From an uncultured Butyricicoccus sp. (GTDB lineage: Bacteria; Bacillota; Clostridia; Oscillospirales; Butyricicoccaceae): 8,020 bases of DNA. The DNA lies in contig UQVU01000083.1 of assembly GCA_900544475.1 (NCBI GenBank), positions 1 to 8,020 of the forward strand, given 5' to 3'. Below are positions 1 to 5,123 of the stretch, piece by piece. The first letter of the stretch is position 1, and each line of letters opens with the position of its first letter. The notes below the pieces were generated by a model. The model worked only from the letters and a program-made list of their open reading frames with translations, made no database searches and was not told where the DNA came from. The position numbers and the translations under genes are program-made.

Positions 1-50
1 TTTATCAGACTTCCCACACTTGAAAAGTGCGAACATAAAAATAGTTTCAT
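1..50 (-). CDS. N-terminal fragment of a probable peptidase E (S51)-like protein
   Basis: Reading the minus strand from the ATG whose complement is at 48-50 gives 16 codons, MKLFLCSHFSSVGSLI, before the window edge; the rest of the gene lies outside. A strong AGGAG ribosome binding site (complement of 58-62) sits seven bases before the start, and a well-formed promoter lies upstream at 101-129. The opening MKLFLCSHFSSVGSL resembles, from memory, Firmicutes proteins annotated as peptidase E or type 1 glutamine amidotransferase-like proteins (peptidase S51 fold), usually cytoplasmic enzymes of about 200 residues. No catalytic residue is visible in so short a piece. Its codons (TTT, TTA, TGT, TCA, AGT) are AT-rich, unlike all other genes here, so it may be a recent acquisition. 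That a gene starts here is well supported; the family name rests on the N-terminus only. Confidence 0.65.
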   Translation of the reverse strand, partial: MKLFLCSHFSSVGSLI

Positions 51-100
51 CAATATTCTCCTTTATAAATTCCGATTTGTTACTTTACTCTTTCCAATCA

Positions 101-129
101 AATATATCATAAACGCATAAAGAAATCAA
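101..129 (-). promoter_or_regulatory. Promoter of the leftward edge gene
   Basis: On the minus strand there is a -35 TTGATT (complement of 124-129), a 17-base spacer, and TATATT (complement of 101-106) preceded by TGA, which makes an extended -10. This is a near-ideal sigma-A promoter, and it points to the start codon at 50 with a leader of roughly 45 bases. A paired TGCGCA site lies just upstream of its -35. Confidence 0.7.
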
Positions 130-132
130 CCG

Positions 133-150
133 TGCGCAAAAAACTGCGCA
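133..150. promoter_or_regulatory. Paired TGCGCA palindromes, possible operator
   Basis: Two copies of the self-complementary hexamer TGCGCA (133-138 and 145-150) are separated by six A-rich bases, so their centres are 12 bases apart. They lie between two divergent promoters, immediately upstream of the -35 of the leftward one. The arrangement would suit a dimeric regulator, but no regulator is identified and chance is possible. A further GCGCAAAA occurs near 199-206. Confidence 0.25.
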
Positions 151-220
151 AGTCCATTGGCCGGAGCGGGGTTTTAACCTTCGAACCCGTTAAAAATCGC
201 GCAAAACCCAAGAAACGCTA

Positions 221-249
221 TTCAAAAAGCCGCACGGCTGTGATATAAT
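221..249 (+). promoter_or_regulatory. Promoter of the phoH-ybeY-dgkA operon
   Basis: TTCAAA (221-226, four of six matches to the -35 consensus), a 17-base spacer, then a perfect TATAAT (244-249) preceded by TGA, giving an extended -10. Transcription would begin near 255-257, leaving a leader of about 97 bases before phoH. It diverges from the promoter at 101-129; the stretch between them (about 150-220) shows no further clear element. Confidence 0.75.
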
Positions 250-260
250 ACAAAGTGGAT

Positions 261-313
261 TTTTGTGTCCCGCCGCAATATGAGCCGCGGACACAAAACA
301 GGGCGTCTCCCTG
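261..313 (+). other. Leader hairpins of the phoH operon mRNA
   Basis: A perfect 10-bp stem (TTTTGTGTCC at 261-270 with GGACACAAAA at 289-298, loop of 18) starts a few bases after the predicted transcription start. A small 5-bp stem follows (CAGGG 299-303 with CCCTG 309-313). Neither is followed by a T-run, so these are not ordinary intrinsic terminators. A 5' stem could stabilise the mRNA or bind a regulator; which one is not determined by the sequence. Confidence 0.5.
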
Positions 314-352
314 AATTTACTTCGCAATTTCCAACTTCAAGAAGGTGTTTAC

Positions 353-1366
353 ATGGATACATTACTCCCCGTCGAGCAGCCGGAGCTGCTGATGACGGTA
401 TTCGGCGCATTTGACGAAAACATCAAGCTCCTCGAACGCGAGCTTGACGTTTCGGTCGTGAGCCGCGGACAGGAAATCAAAATTTCCGGCGAGGCGGAAA
501 ACGTCGGCGTCGCGACCCGCACGCTCGGCGCTCTGCTCGCGATGGCAGGACGCGGCGAGGCGGTCGGCGTGCAGACCGTTCAGTACGTCATCGGTCTGGC
601 GCGTGAGGACCGCGAGAGCGAAGTCCACACCATGAGCCGCGATGTGCTGTGCATCACGGCCAAGGGCAAGCCGGTCAAGGCGAAAACCCTCGGCCAGAAG
701 CGCTATATGGAAGCAATTCGCAACAATACCATCGTCATGGGCGTCGGCCCGGCCGGTACCGGCAAGACCTACCTCGCCGTTGCGGCGGCGGTCGCGGCGT
801 TCCGCGAAAAGAAGGTCTCGCGCATCATCTTGACGCGCCCGGCGGTCGAGGCGGGCGAAAAGCTCGGCTTCCTGCCCGGCGACCTCCAGAGCAAGGTTGA
901 CCCCTATCTGCGTCCGCTGTATGACGGCCTGTTCGATATGCTCGGCGCGGACAACTTCACCAAATATCAGGAGCGCGGCTCCATCGAGGTCGCGCCGCTC
1001 GCCTATATGCGCGGCCGCACGCTCGACGACAGCTTCATCATCCTCGATGAGGCGCAGAACACCACGCCCGAGCAGATGAAAATGTTCCTGACGCGACTGG
1101 GCTTTGGCTCCAAGGCGGTCATTACGGGCGATATTACCCAGATCGACCTCCCCGGCGGCAAGCAGTCCGGCCTGCGCGAGGCGCTTCGCGTGCTCAAGAA
1201 CGTCGAGGGCATCGAGCAGTGCTACCTGACCGAAAAGGACGTCGTGCGTCACGAGCTGGTGCAGCGCATCGTCAAGGCCTACGCCGAGTACGAGAGCAGA
1301 AAACCGAAGGATAAACCGGACGGCGGTCCTAAGCATCGCTACGTCCGGAGAAAAGAGGAGAAGTAA
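353..1366 (+). CDS. phoH: PhoH-like ATPase
   Basis: Encodes a 337-residue cytoplasmic PhoH/YbeZ-family P-loop NTPase. Residues 1-90 match the usual N-terminal RNA-binding-like region, including FGAFDENI at 17-24. The ATPase core follows: Walker A GPAGTGKT at 132-139, the TRPAVEAGEKLGFLPGD block at 161-177, Walker B with FIILDEAQN at 228-236, and TGD at 258-260. The C-terminus is a basic tail. Length is normal for the family. The start is chosen for the family-like N-terminus and the GAAGG site seven bases upstream. In many bacteria this protein is encoded next to YbeY and is thought to act with it on RNA and ribosome maturation; the exact biochemical role is not settled. It is first in the operon, behind the 221-249 promoter. 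The B. subtilis arrangement has a pgpH homologue after phoH; here ybeY follows directly. Confidence 0.96.
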   Translation: MDTLLPVEQPELLMTVFGAFDENIKLLERELDVSVVSRGQEIKISGEAENVGVATRTLGALLAMAGRGEAVGVQTVQYVIGLAREDRESEVHTMSRDVLCITAKGKPVKAKTLGQKRYMEAIRNNTIVMGVGPAGTGKTYLAVAAAVAAFREKKVSRIILTRPAVEAGEKLGFLPGDLQSKVDPYLRPLYDGLFDMLGADNFTKYQERGSIEVAPLAYMRGRTLDDSFIILDEAQNTTPEQMKMFLTRLGFGSKAVITGDITQIDLPGGKQSGLREALRVLKNVEGIEQCYLTEKDVVRHELVQRIVKAYAEYESRKPKDKPDGGPKHRYVRRKEEK

Positions 1367-1861
1367 ATGAACCACCAGATTCGAATTGGCTTTTCTACCG
1401 AGGTTGAGAACGAGGACGAGGTGCGCGCGCTCGTCGAAAAGTGCGCGAGAAACGTACTGTCGCGCGAAAATGTGGACTTTTCGGCGGAAATCGACATCAC
1501 CGTTGTAGATGCGGACACCATCCGCGAGATGAACGCGGAGTACCGCAGCAAGGACAGCGTGACCGATGTGCTCTCGTTCCCGATGTACGAATTTTATAAC
1601 GGCGAGCCGCGCGAGGAGCTTGACGAGGAGCCGGACACCGGCTGCGTCATGCTCGGCGATATGATCCTGTGCTACACCCGCGCGTGCGAGCAGGCGAAGG
1701 AGTTCGGCCACTCGGCGGCGCGTGAGTGCGGCTACCTGACCACCCACTCCATGCTGCACCTGCTCGGCTACGACCATGAGCGCAACGACGAGGACACCCG
1801 TCTGATGCGCTCGAAGGAAGAGGAATACATGAACGCCATCGGACTGACGAGGGACGCATGA
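1367..1861 (+). CDS. ybeY: Endoribonuclease YbeY (rRNA maturation factor)
   Basis: Encodes a 164-residue zinc-dependent endoribonuclease of the YbeY/UPF0054 family, which acts in 16S rRNA 3'-end maturation and ribosome quality control. The metal site is visible as H127-x3-H131-x5-H137 within HSMLHLLGYDH. The family block NAEYRSKDSVTDVLSFP lies at 56-72, with the conserved arginine R60. Length is typical. The start codon directly abuts the phoH stop (TAAATG) and is served by GAGGAG at 1355-1360, so translation is probably coupled. The 3' end overlaps the next gene by four bases (ATGA). Adjacency to phoH fits the known functional pairing. No key residue is missing. Confidence 0.96.
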   Translation: MNHQIRIGFSTEVENEDEVRALVEKCARNVLSRENVDFSAEIDITVVDADTIREMNAEYRSKDSVTDVLSFPMYEFYNGEPREELDEEPDTGCVMLGDMILCYTRACEQAKEFGHSAARECGYLTTHSMLHLLGYDHERNDEDTRLMRSKEEEYMNAIGLTRDA

Positions 1862-2328
1862 GCAAGAGCAGGATACGAAAGCTGCACGAGAGCTTCCTGC
1901 ACGCTTTCCGCGGACTCCGGCTGTGCATCACGGGTGAGCGGAACTTCCGCGTGCACATGACGGCGGCGTTTTACGTGACGGCGGCGGCGCTCATGGGCCG
2001 CGTCAGCGCGACCGAGGCGGCGGTGCTGTGCCTGTGCTTCGGCCTGACGATGGGCGCGGAGCTGATGAACACGGCGGTCGAGCGGCTGTGCGACAAGACT
2101 GCGCGCGGCTACGACAGCATGGTGAAGGACGCGAAGGACATCGCGGCGGCGGCGGTTTTCGTGTGCGCGGCGGCGTGCGTGGCGGTGGGATTTTTCGTTT
2201 TCCTCGTGCACGGTGCGCTGCTGACGGCGCTGCGGTTCCTCGCCGCGCGGCTGTGGCTGCTGATGCTCATGATTGTCACCGTCCCGGTGGCGGTGTGGTT
2301 TGTTTTCTTTTTTGGAAGAAAACAATAA
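1858..2328 (+). CDS. dgkA: Diacylglycerol/undecaprenol kinase family membrane protein
   Basis: Encodes a 156-residue DgkA-family integral membrane kinase. Gram-positive members mainly phosphorylate undecaprenol, feeding the lipid carrier of cell-wall synthesis. Family signatures are visible: ERNFRVH at 27-33, the active-site block AELMNTAVE at 67-75 (with E68 and E75), and KDIAAAAV at 93-100. Hydrophobic helices lie at about 34-48, 52-67 and 95-118. A fourth strongly hydrophobic stretch at about 128-152 is beyond the usual three-helix, roughly 120-140-residue protein. The start overlaps the ybeY stop (ATGA) and has GAGGG at 1849-1853, so it is the third gene of the operon. The codon choice is extremely GCG-rich until the last 30 bases, which turn T- and A-rich and contain an 8-bp inverted repeat (2302-2309/2316-2323). 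No T-tailed terminator follows. Confidence 0.9.
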   Translation: MSKSRIRKLHESFLHAFRGLRLCITGERNFRVHMTAAFYVTAAALMGRVSATEAAVLCLCFGLTMGAELMNTAVERLCDKTARGYDSMVKDAKDIAAAAVFVCAAACVAVGFFVFLVHGALLTALRFLAARLWLLMLMIVTVPVAVWFVFFFGRKQ

Positions 2329-2440
2329 GAAAGTCCCTCTGGGACGGCGGAGATGTTCCGCTAACGCTATCCGGGAAGCACCCGTAGGGCGGGGTGCCCT
2401 CACCCCGCCGCGTGTAAACCGACACGCACAGCGAACGATA
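2329..2440. other. GC-rich spacer with small hairpins after dgkA
   Basis: This part of the 512-base dgkA-era gap holds no credible gene. It contains a 5-bp stem GCGGA/TCCGC (2347-2361), a perfect 9-bp stem GGCGGGGTG (2388-2396) with CACCCCGCC (2401-2409) around a CCCT loop, and a 5-bp stem CGTGT/ACACG (2411-2426). None has a T-run, so a standard terminator is not evident, although the 9-bp stem could still protect the 3' end of the dgkA transcript. Confidence 0.5.
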
Positions 2441-2742
2441 CGCCGATACTGCGGGTTTCCCGCAGGAGGCGAGGGGAGGGTGCCGACCGGCAGCCAGGGG
2501 TTTTGCCGCCGCCCGGCGGCGGGGGCAAAAGGGGTACAGGGCACCTTGCAGGTTCCCTATACCCCTCTTGACACCCCTGACCCTCCGACCGGCCGCGACT
2601 CCCTCCGGTCGCGCGGCTAAAACGCGGGGGACGCAATTAAGACCGCCTTATTATCCAGAGCATTCCGCCGCCGATTGGGGCTGGCTTCGCGCGTCTTTCC
2701 GCGCATACAAGTGCGCGGCAGAGGGTGCAGGGCGGATGGATA
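2441..2742 (+). repeat. Structured intergenic repeat, copy A
   Basis: About 300 bases are homologous, in inverted orientation, to 4709-5057. Matching blocks in order are: CGCCGATACTGCGG (2441-2454) and CGCAGGAGGCGAGG (2461-2474), both identical in copy B; a GCCGCC/GGCGGC hairpin (2505-2520); the long hairpin at 2526-2570; and a block from about 2631 to 2742 including CGCAATTAA, TCCGCCGCCG and TGGCTTCGCGC. That last block contains the conserved 7-bp hairpin CCGCGCA/TGCGCGG at 2699-2718. The copies are clearly diverged but similar over most of the last block by eye. No open frame with a credible start and ribosome binding site is present. It looks like a non-autonomous, REP/MITE-like intergenic element; the edges are approximate and no target-site duplication was identified. 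Confidence 0.75.
2526..2570 (-). other. Long conserved hairpin in repeat copy A
   Basis: An imperfect hairpin of about 18 paired positions per arm: AGGGGTA (2530-2536) pairs with TACCCCT (2560-2566), AGGG (2538-2541) with CCCT (2555-2558), ACC (2543-2545) with GGT (2551-2553), and CAA (2526-2528) with TTG (2568-2570). On the + strand two of the internal mismatches are C-A; on the minus strand these become U-G wobbles, so the minus-strand transcript folds better. Copy B has the same fold with changed but compensated bases. See the equivalent at 4879-4923. Confidence 0.6.
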
Positions 2743-2791
2743 GAGGGCGGTTTGCACGATTTGTTTTGCCGCCTTGCGGGATACATTACCA

Positions 2792-2797
2792 TATAAT
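2792..2797 (+). promoter_or_regulatory. Possible -10 element of the era promoter
   Basis: A perfect TATAAT hexamer lies 44 bases before the era start, in the one short AT-rich stretch of this gap. A convincing -35 at 16-18 bases upstream is not seen (the sequence there is CCGCCT-like; TTGCCG at 2766-2771 would be 20 bases away). Position suggests an era-recO promoter, but it is only half a promoter by sequence. Confidence 0.4.
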
Positions 2798-2840
2798 CGA
2801 AACGGGTTTGTAATATAAAGAACAAGAAATGGAGATATTT

Positions 2841-3734
2841 ATGAAAATCACAAAAACTGCGGTCGTTTCTGTTGTCGGCCGCCCGAATGTGGGCAAAAGC
2901 ACGCTCACCAACCGTCTGGTCGGCCAGAAGGTCGCCATCGTTTCGAGCAAGCCGCAGACCACGCGCACGCGCATCACCGGTCTGCTCAATAAAGGCGACA
3001 CGCAGTTCGTCTTTCTCGATACCCCGGGTCTGCACAAGCCGCGCACGCAGCTCGGCGACTATATGTGCAAGGTCGTGACCGACACGGTTTCCGAGGTGGA
3101 CGCAGCGATGCTGGTGGTCGAGCCGATCGCGAATATCGGCCCGGCGGAGGAAAACCTCATCAGCCAGATCAAGCAGCATCATATGCCCTCTATCCTCGTT
3201 ATCAATAAAATCGACACGGTAAAGAAGGAGGACCTGCTCGCAGTCATCGCGACCTACGCCCAGGCGCACGAGTTCGACGCCGTTATCCCGATTTCCGCGC
3301 GTACCGGCGAGGGCGTGGAGGAGCTGCTGAGCGAGCTGTCCAAGTACGCCATCGAAGGCCCGCAGCTGTTCCCCGAGGACATGGTTTCCGACCAGCCGGA
3401 GCGCCAGCTCGTCGCTGAGATCATCCGCGAGAAGATGCTCCGCCTGCTCGACAGGGAAGTGCCGCACGGCGTTGCGGTCGGCATCGAGCGCTGGAACGAA
3501 CGCGAGGACGGTCTCGTTGAGATCAACGCGGTCATCTACTGCGAAAAGGCGAGCCACAAGGGCATCATCATCGGCAAGCAGGGCGCAATGCTCAAGGAAA
3601 TCGGCCGTCAGGCCCGCGCCGACATCGAGCGTATGCTGGACACCAAGGTTTACCTCGAACTTTGGGTCAAGGTCAAGGAAGGCTGGCGCAACAACCAGTA
3701 TCAGATGCGCAACTTCGGCTACGAGGAGCAGTAA
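2841..3734 (+). CDS. era: GTPase Era
   Basis: Encodes a 297-residue Era GTPase, which binds the 3' end of 16S rRNA and assists 30S assembly at the membrane-cytoplasm interface. The GTPase domain shows G1 GRPNVGKST at 13-21, the switch I region KPQTTRTRITG at 37-47, G3 DTPGLH at 60-65, G4 NKID at 122-125 and G5 SAR at 152-154. The C-terminal KH domain is present, with HKGIIIGKQGAMLKEIG at 239-255 containing the G-x-x-G loop. Length equals the family norm. An upstream in-frame ATG at 2829 is rejected because GGAG at 2831-2834 lies six bases before the 2841 start, while 2829 lacks a good site. It is followed directly by recO (TAAATG). In many Firmicutes cdd lies just before era; here that slot is noncoding repeat sequence. 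Confidence 0.97.
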   Translation: MKITKTAVVSVVGRPNVGKSTLTNRLVGQKVAIVSSKPQTTRTRITGLLNKGDTQFVFLDTPGLHKPRTQLGDYMCKVVTDTVSEVDAAMLVVEPIANIGPAEENLISQIKQHHMPSILVINKIDTVKKEDLLAVIATYAQAHEFDAVIPISARTGEGVEELLSELSKYAIEGPQLFPEDMVSDQPERQLVAEIIREKMLRLLDREVPHGVAVGIERWNEREDGLVEINAVIYCEKASHKGIIIGKQGAMLKEIGRQARADIERMLDTKVYLELWVKVKEGWRNNQYQMRNFGYEEQ

Positions 3735-4568
3735 ATGGCGGAAATCAGGCTGCGCGGACTTGTGCTGCGCGAAACCGACTTCGGCGACTGCGACCGCTAC
3801 CTCAGCCTGCTGACCGAGGACGGCAGACGGACGGAAATCCTCCACCGCAACGCCAAGCGCAGCCGGAAACACGCCGCTTCCGCGCAGCAGTTCTGCTTTT
3901 CCGAATTTATCGTGAGCGAACGAGGCGGACGGTATTCCTTTCGTGACGCCTCGCTCATCCACTCGTTCTTTCCACTCTCGCAGGACATCGAGCGGTACGC
4001 GCTTGCCTGCTACCTTGCCGAGCTGACCGGCGCCCTCGCCGACGAGCAGACCGACTGCCCGGCGCTCTGTTCGGTGCTGCTGACCGCGCTTTCCGCCCTC
4101 GAAAAGAAAAAACGCGACCCCGCGCTCGTGAAGGCGGCGCTTGAGTGGCGCGTGATGGCGGAGGGCGGCTACGCCCCCGACCTTGCCGAGTGCAGCGTGT
4201 GCGGCGAGCCGCTTGTCCGGCCGCCCATCTTCTTTTCGGTCGAGGCCGGCGGCGCGGCAGACGAAAAATGCGCCCGCAGAGTCGGCGGCTTTCCCCCCCT
4301 CGATAACAGCGCCGCCGCCGCGCTCCGCCACGCCCTCACCGCTGACCCCCGGCGGCTGTTCGCTTTCACCCTCACCGGCCCCGCGAAAGAGCAGTTTACG
4401 ACTCTCGCCGAACGCTTCGCCGCCTACCACTTAGGCCGAGGCTTCGCAAGCCTCAAACTTTACGAAAGCCTGAAAATCGAGCCGAAAAAGAGCAGTAAAA
4501 AGGGTGCAGAGCGCAGAGTTGAGAGTGAAGATGCAGCCGTGACCCTTTGCACACGGATAAACCGATAA
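3735..4568 (+). CDS. recO: DNA repair/recombination protein RecO
   Basis: Encodes a 277-residue RecO, the RecFOR mediator that helps load RecA on SSB-coated single-stranded DNA. Residues 1-80 are the N-terminal OB-fold domain, opening with the typical RLRGLVLRETDFGDCDRYLSLLTEDG. The helical region follows, with the zinc-finger start C153-x2-C156. The second half of the finger has only C179; where a CxxC is usual, the first position is D176. The end of the conserved region is YHLGRGFASLKLYESL (231-246). Beyond it, a lysine-rich tail of about 30 residues makes the protein longer than the usual 240-255; it is encoded by less GC-rich DNA and may be read-through into repeat-like sequence. The start abuts the era stop (TAAATG) with GAGGAG at 3723-3728, so the two genes are co-transcribed and probably coupled. 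Confidence 0.93.
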   Translation: MAEIRLRGLVLRETDFGDCDRYLSLLTEDGRRTEILHRNAKRSRKHAASAQQFCFSEFIVSERGGRYSFRDASLIHSFFPLSQDIERYALACYLAELTGALADEQTDCPALCSVLLTALSALEKKKRDPALVKAALEWRVMAEGGYAPDLAECSVCGEPLVRPPIFFSVEAGGAADEKCARRVGGFPPLDNSAAAALRHALTADPRRLFAFTLTGPAKEQFTTLAERFAAYHLGRGFASLKLYESLKIEPKKSSKKGAERRVESEDAAVTLCTRINR

Positions 4569-4605
4569 CGTACCGTTTTACACAGCCGGATAATATTGCC
4601 GCGCC

Positions 4606-4693
4606 CCACGGGAGCAACCCGGAAAAATCATGCCCGCCAAGGGAACGGCCGGATGAGGTCATCCGGCCCTACGGGAGCAATCCGGACAAATCA
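4606..4693 (+). repeat. 25-base direct repeats around a perfect 10-bp hairpin
   Basis: Two copies of a 25-base unit containing ACGGGAGCAA lie at 4606-4630 and 4669-4693 and match at 22 of 25 positions by hand count. Between them GGCCGGATGA (4647-4656) and TCATCCGGCC (4659-4668) form a perfect 10-bp stem with two central bases. No T-run follows, so a simple terminator is unlikely, although the stem could still shield the end of the era-recO transcript. The rest of 4569-4705 shows nothing else. Confidence 0.7.
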
Positions 4694-4708
4694 CACAGAC
4701 GGTTTCCA

Positions 4709-5057
4709 ATCCACCCGACCGGAACCCGCTGCCGCGCACTGATATGCGCGGAAATCGAGCGCGAAGCCAACCCCAAACGGCGGCGGAGCGCCCCAGATGA
4801 TAGAGCGGTGTTAATTGCGGCCCTCGTTTTTAGCTGCGAAGCTGCGCTGAGCAGCCAGCGGAAGATCAGGGGGAGTCGCAAGAGGGGGTATAAGAAACCG
4901 CAGGTGTCTTGTACCCCCTTTTGCCCCTCGCCCCGGGAGGGGCGCGTCCCCGCCGCCGAAGGCGGCCAAAAAGGCACTCGCCCTCCGAGGGCGAAACTCC
5001 CCCGTCCCGGGGAATGGGGTCAACCTCGCCTCCTGCGTCTGCGCCGCAGTATCGGCG
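4709..5057 (-). repeat. Structured intergenic repeat, copy B (inverted)
   Basis: The reverse complement of this segment aligns with 2441-2742 in the same block order, so the two copies are inverted around era-recO. Conserved parts are the 7-bp hairpin CCGCGCA/TGCGCGG (4732-4751), the long hairpin (4879-4923), the GCCGCC/GGCGGC hairpin (4952-4966), and the two 14-base blocks at 5024-5037 and 5044-5057, both identical to copy A. Copy B is about 50 bases longer, mainly in 4967-5020, where a CCTCCGAGGG palindrome unit is present. In-frame reading through this segment into mutS2 is possible but unsupported by any ribosome binding site, so it is treated as noncoding. Confidence 0.75.
4879..4923 (+). 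other. Long conserved hairpin in repeat copy B
   Basis: CAAGAGGGGGTA (4879-4890) pairs with TACCCCCTTTTG (4912-4923) including one G-U wobble; T4891-G4911 is a wobble; AAGA (4892-4895) pairs with TCTT (4907-4910); ACC (4897-4899) pairs with GGT (4903-4905) around a GCA loop. Relative to copy A, two internal pairs changed from G-C to A-T on both sides. The wobbles favour the + strand transcript, which ends the stem in CTTTTG, so a weak terminator role between recO and mutS2 is conceivable. Confidence 0.6.
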
Positions 5058-5123
5058 GAAAATTTCGCGCTCTCCCTCGGAGGGAGAACAAGGCGCTCGC
5101 CCTCCGAGGGCGAAACTCCCCCG
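4971..5123. repeat. 34-base direct repeats and three 8-1-8 palindromes before mutS2
   Basis: A 34-base unit occurs at 4971-5004 and 5090-5123 with a single mismatch, exactly 119 bases apart. Each holds the 17-base palindrome TCGCCCTCCGAGGGCGA (4978-4994 and 5097-5113). A related palindrome, TCTCCCTCGGAGGGAGA, lies between them at 5071-5087. All have 8-base arms around one central base. They lie at the outer end of repeat copy B, within 200 bases of the mutS2 start. From 5124 to 5166 only the mutS2 ribosome binding site is recognised, and no mutS2 promoter is evident. Confidence 0.75.

Noticed and set aside
150..200. tRNA-like text (TTCGAACCC) suggesting a tRNA remnant or attachment site
   Set aside because: Neither strand gives a T-stem that pairs around the TTCGAA loop, and no D-arm, anticodon arm or acceptor stem could be found.
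362..1777. Long open frame on the minus strand (about 470 codons) opposite phoH and ybeY
   Set aside because: It has no family resemblance and mirrors the GC-rich codon pattern of two well-identified genes on the other strand; it is a shadow.
2302..2323. 8-bp inverted repeat at the 3' end of dgkA as a terminator
   Set aside because: It is AT-rich, lies inside the coding sequence and has no following T-run.
2568..2813. 81-codon + strand frame in the dgkA-era gap
   Set aside because: It lies in repeat copy A, lacks a ribosome binding site and crosses the putative era -10.
2637..4430. Open frame of about 600 codons on the minus strand across era-recO and part of repeat A
   Set aside because: It is antisense to two firmly identified genes and continues into repeat sequence; no motif was recognised.
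4971..5123. CRISPR-like array
   Set aside because: Only two near-identical units 119 bases apart, with palindromic content and no regular spacers or cas genes.
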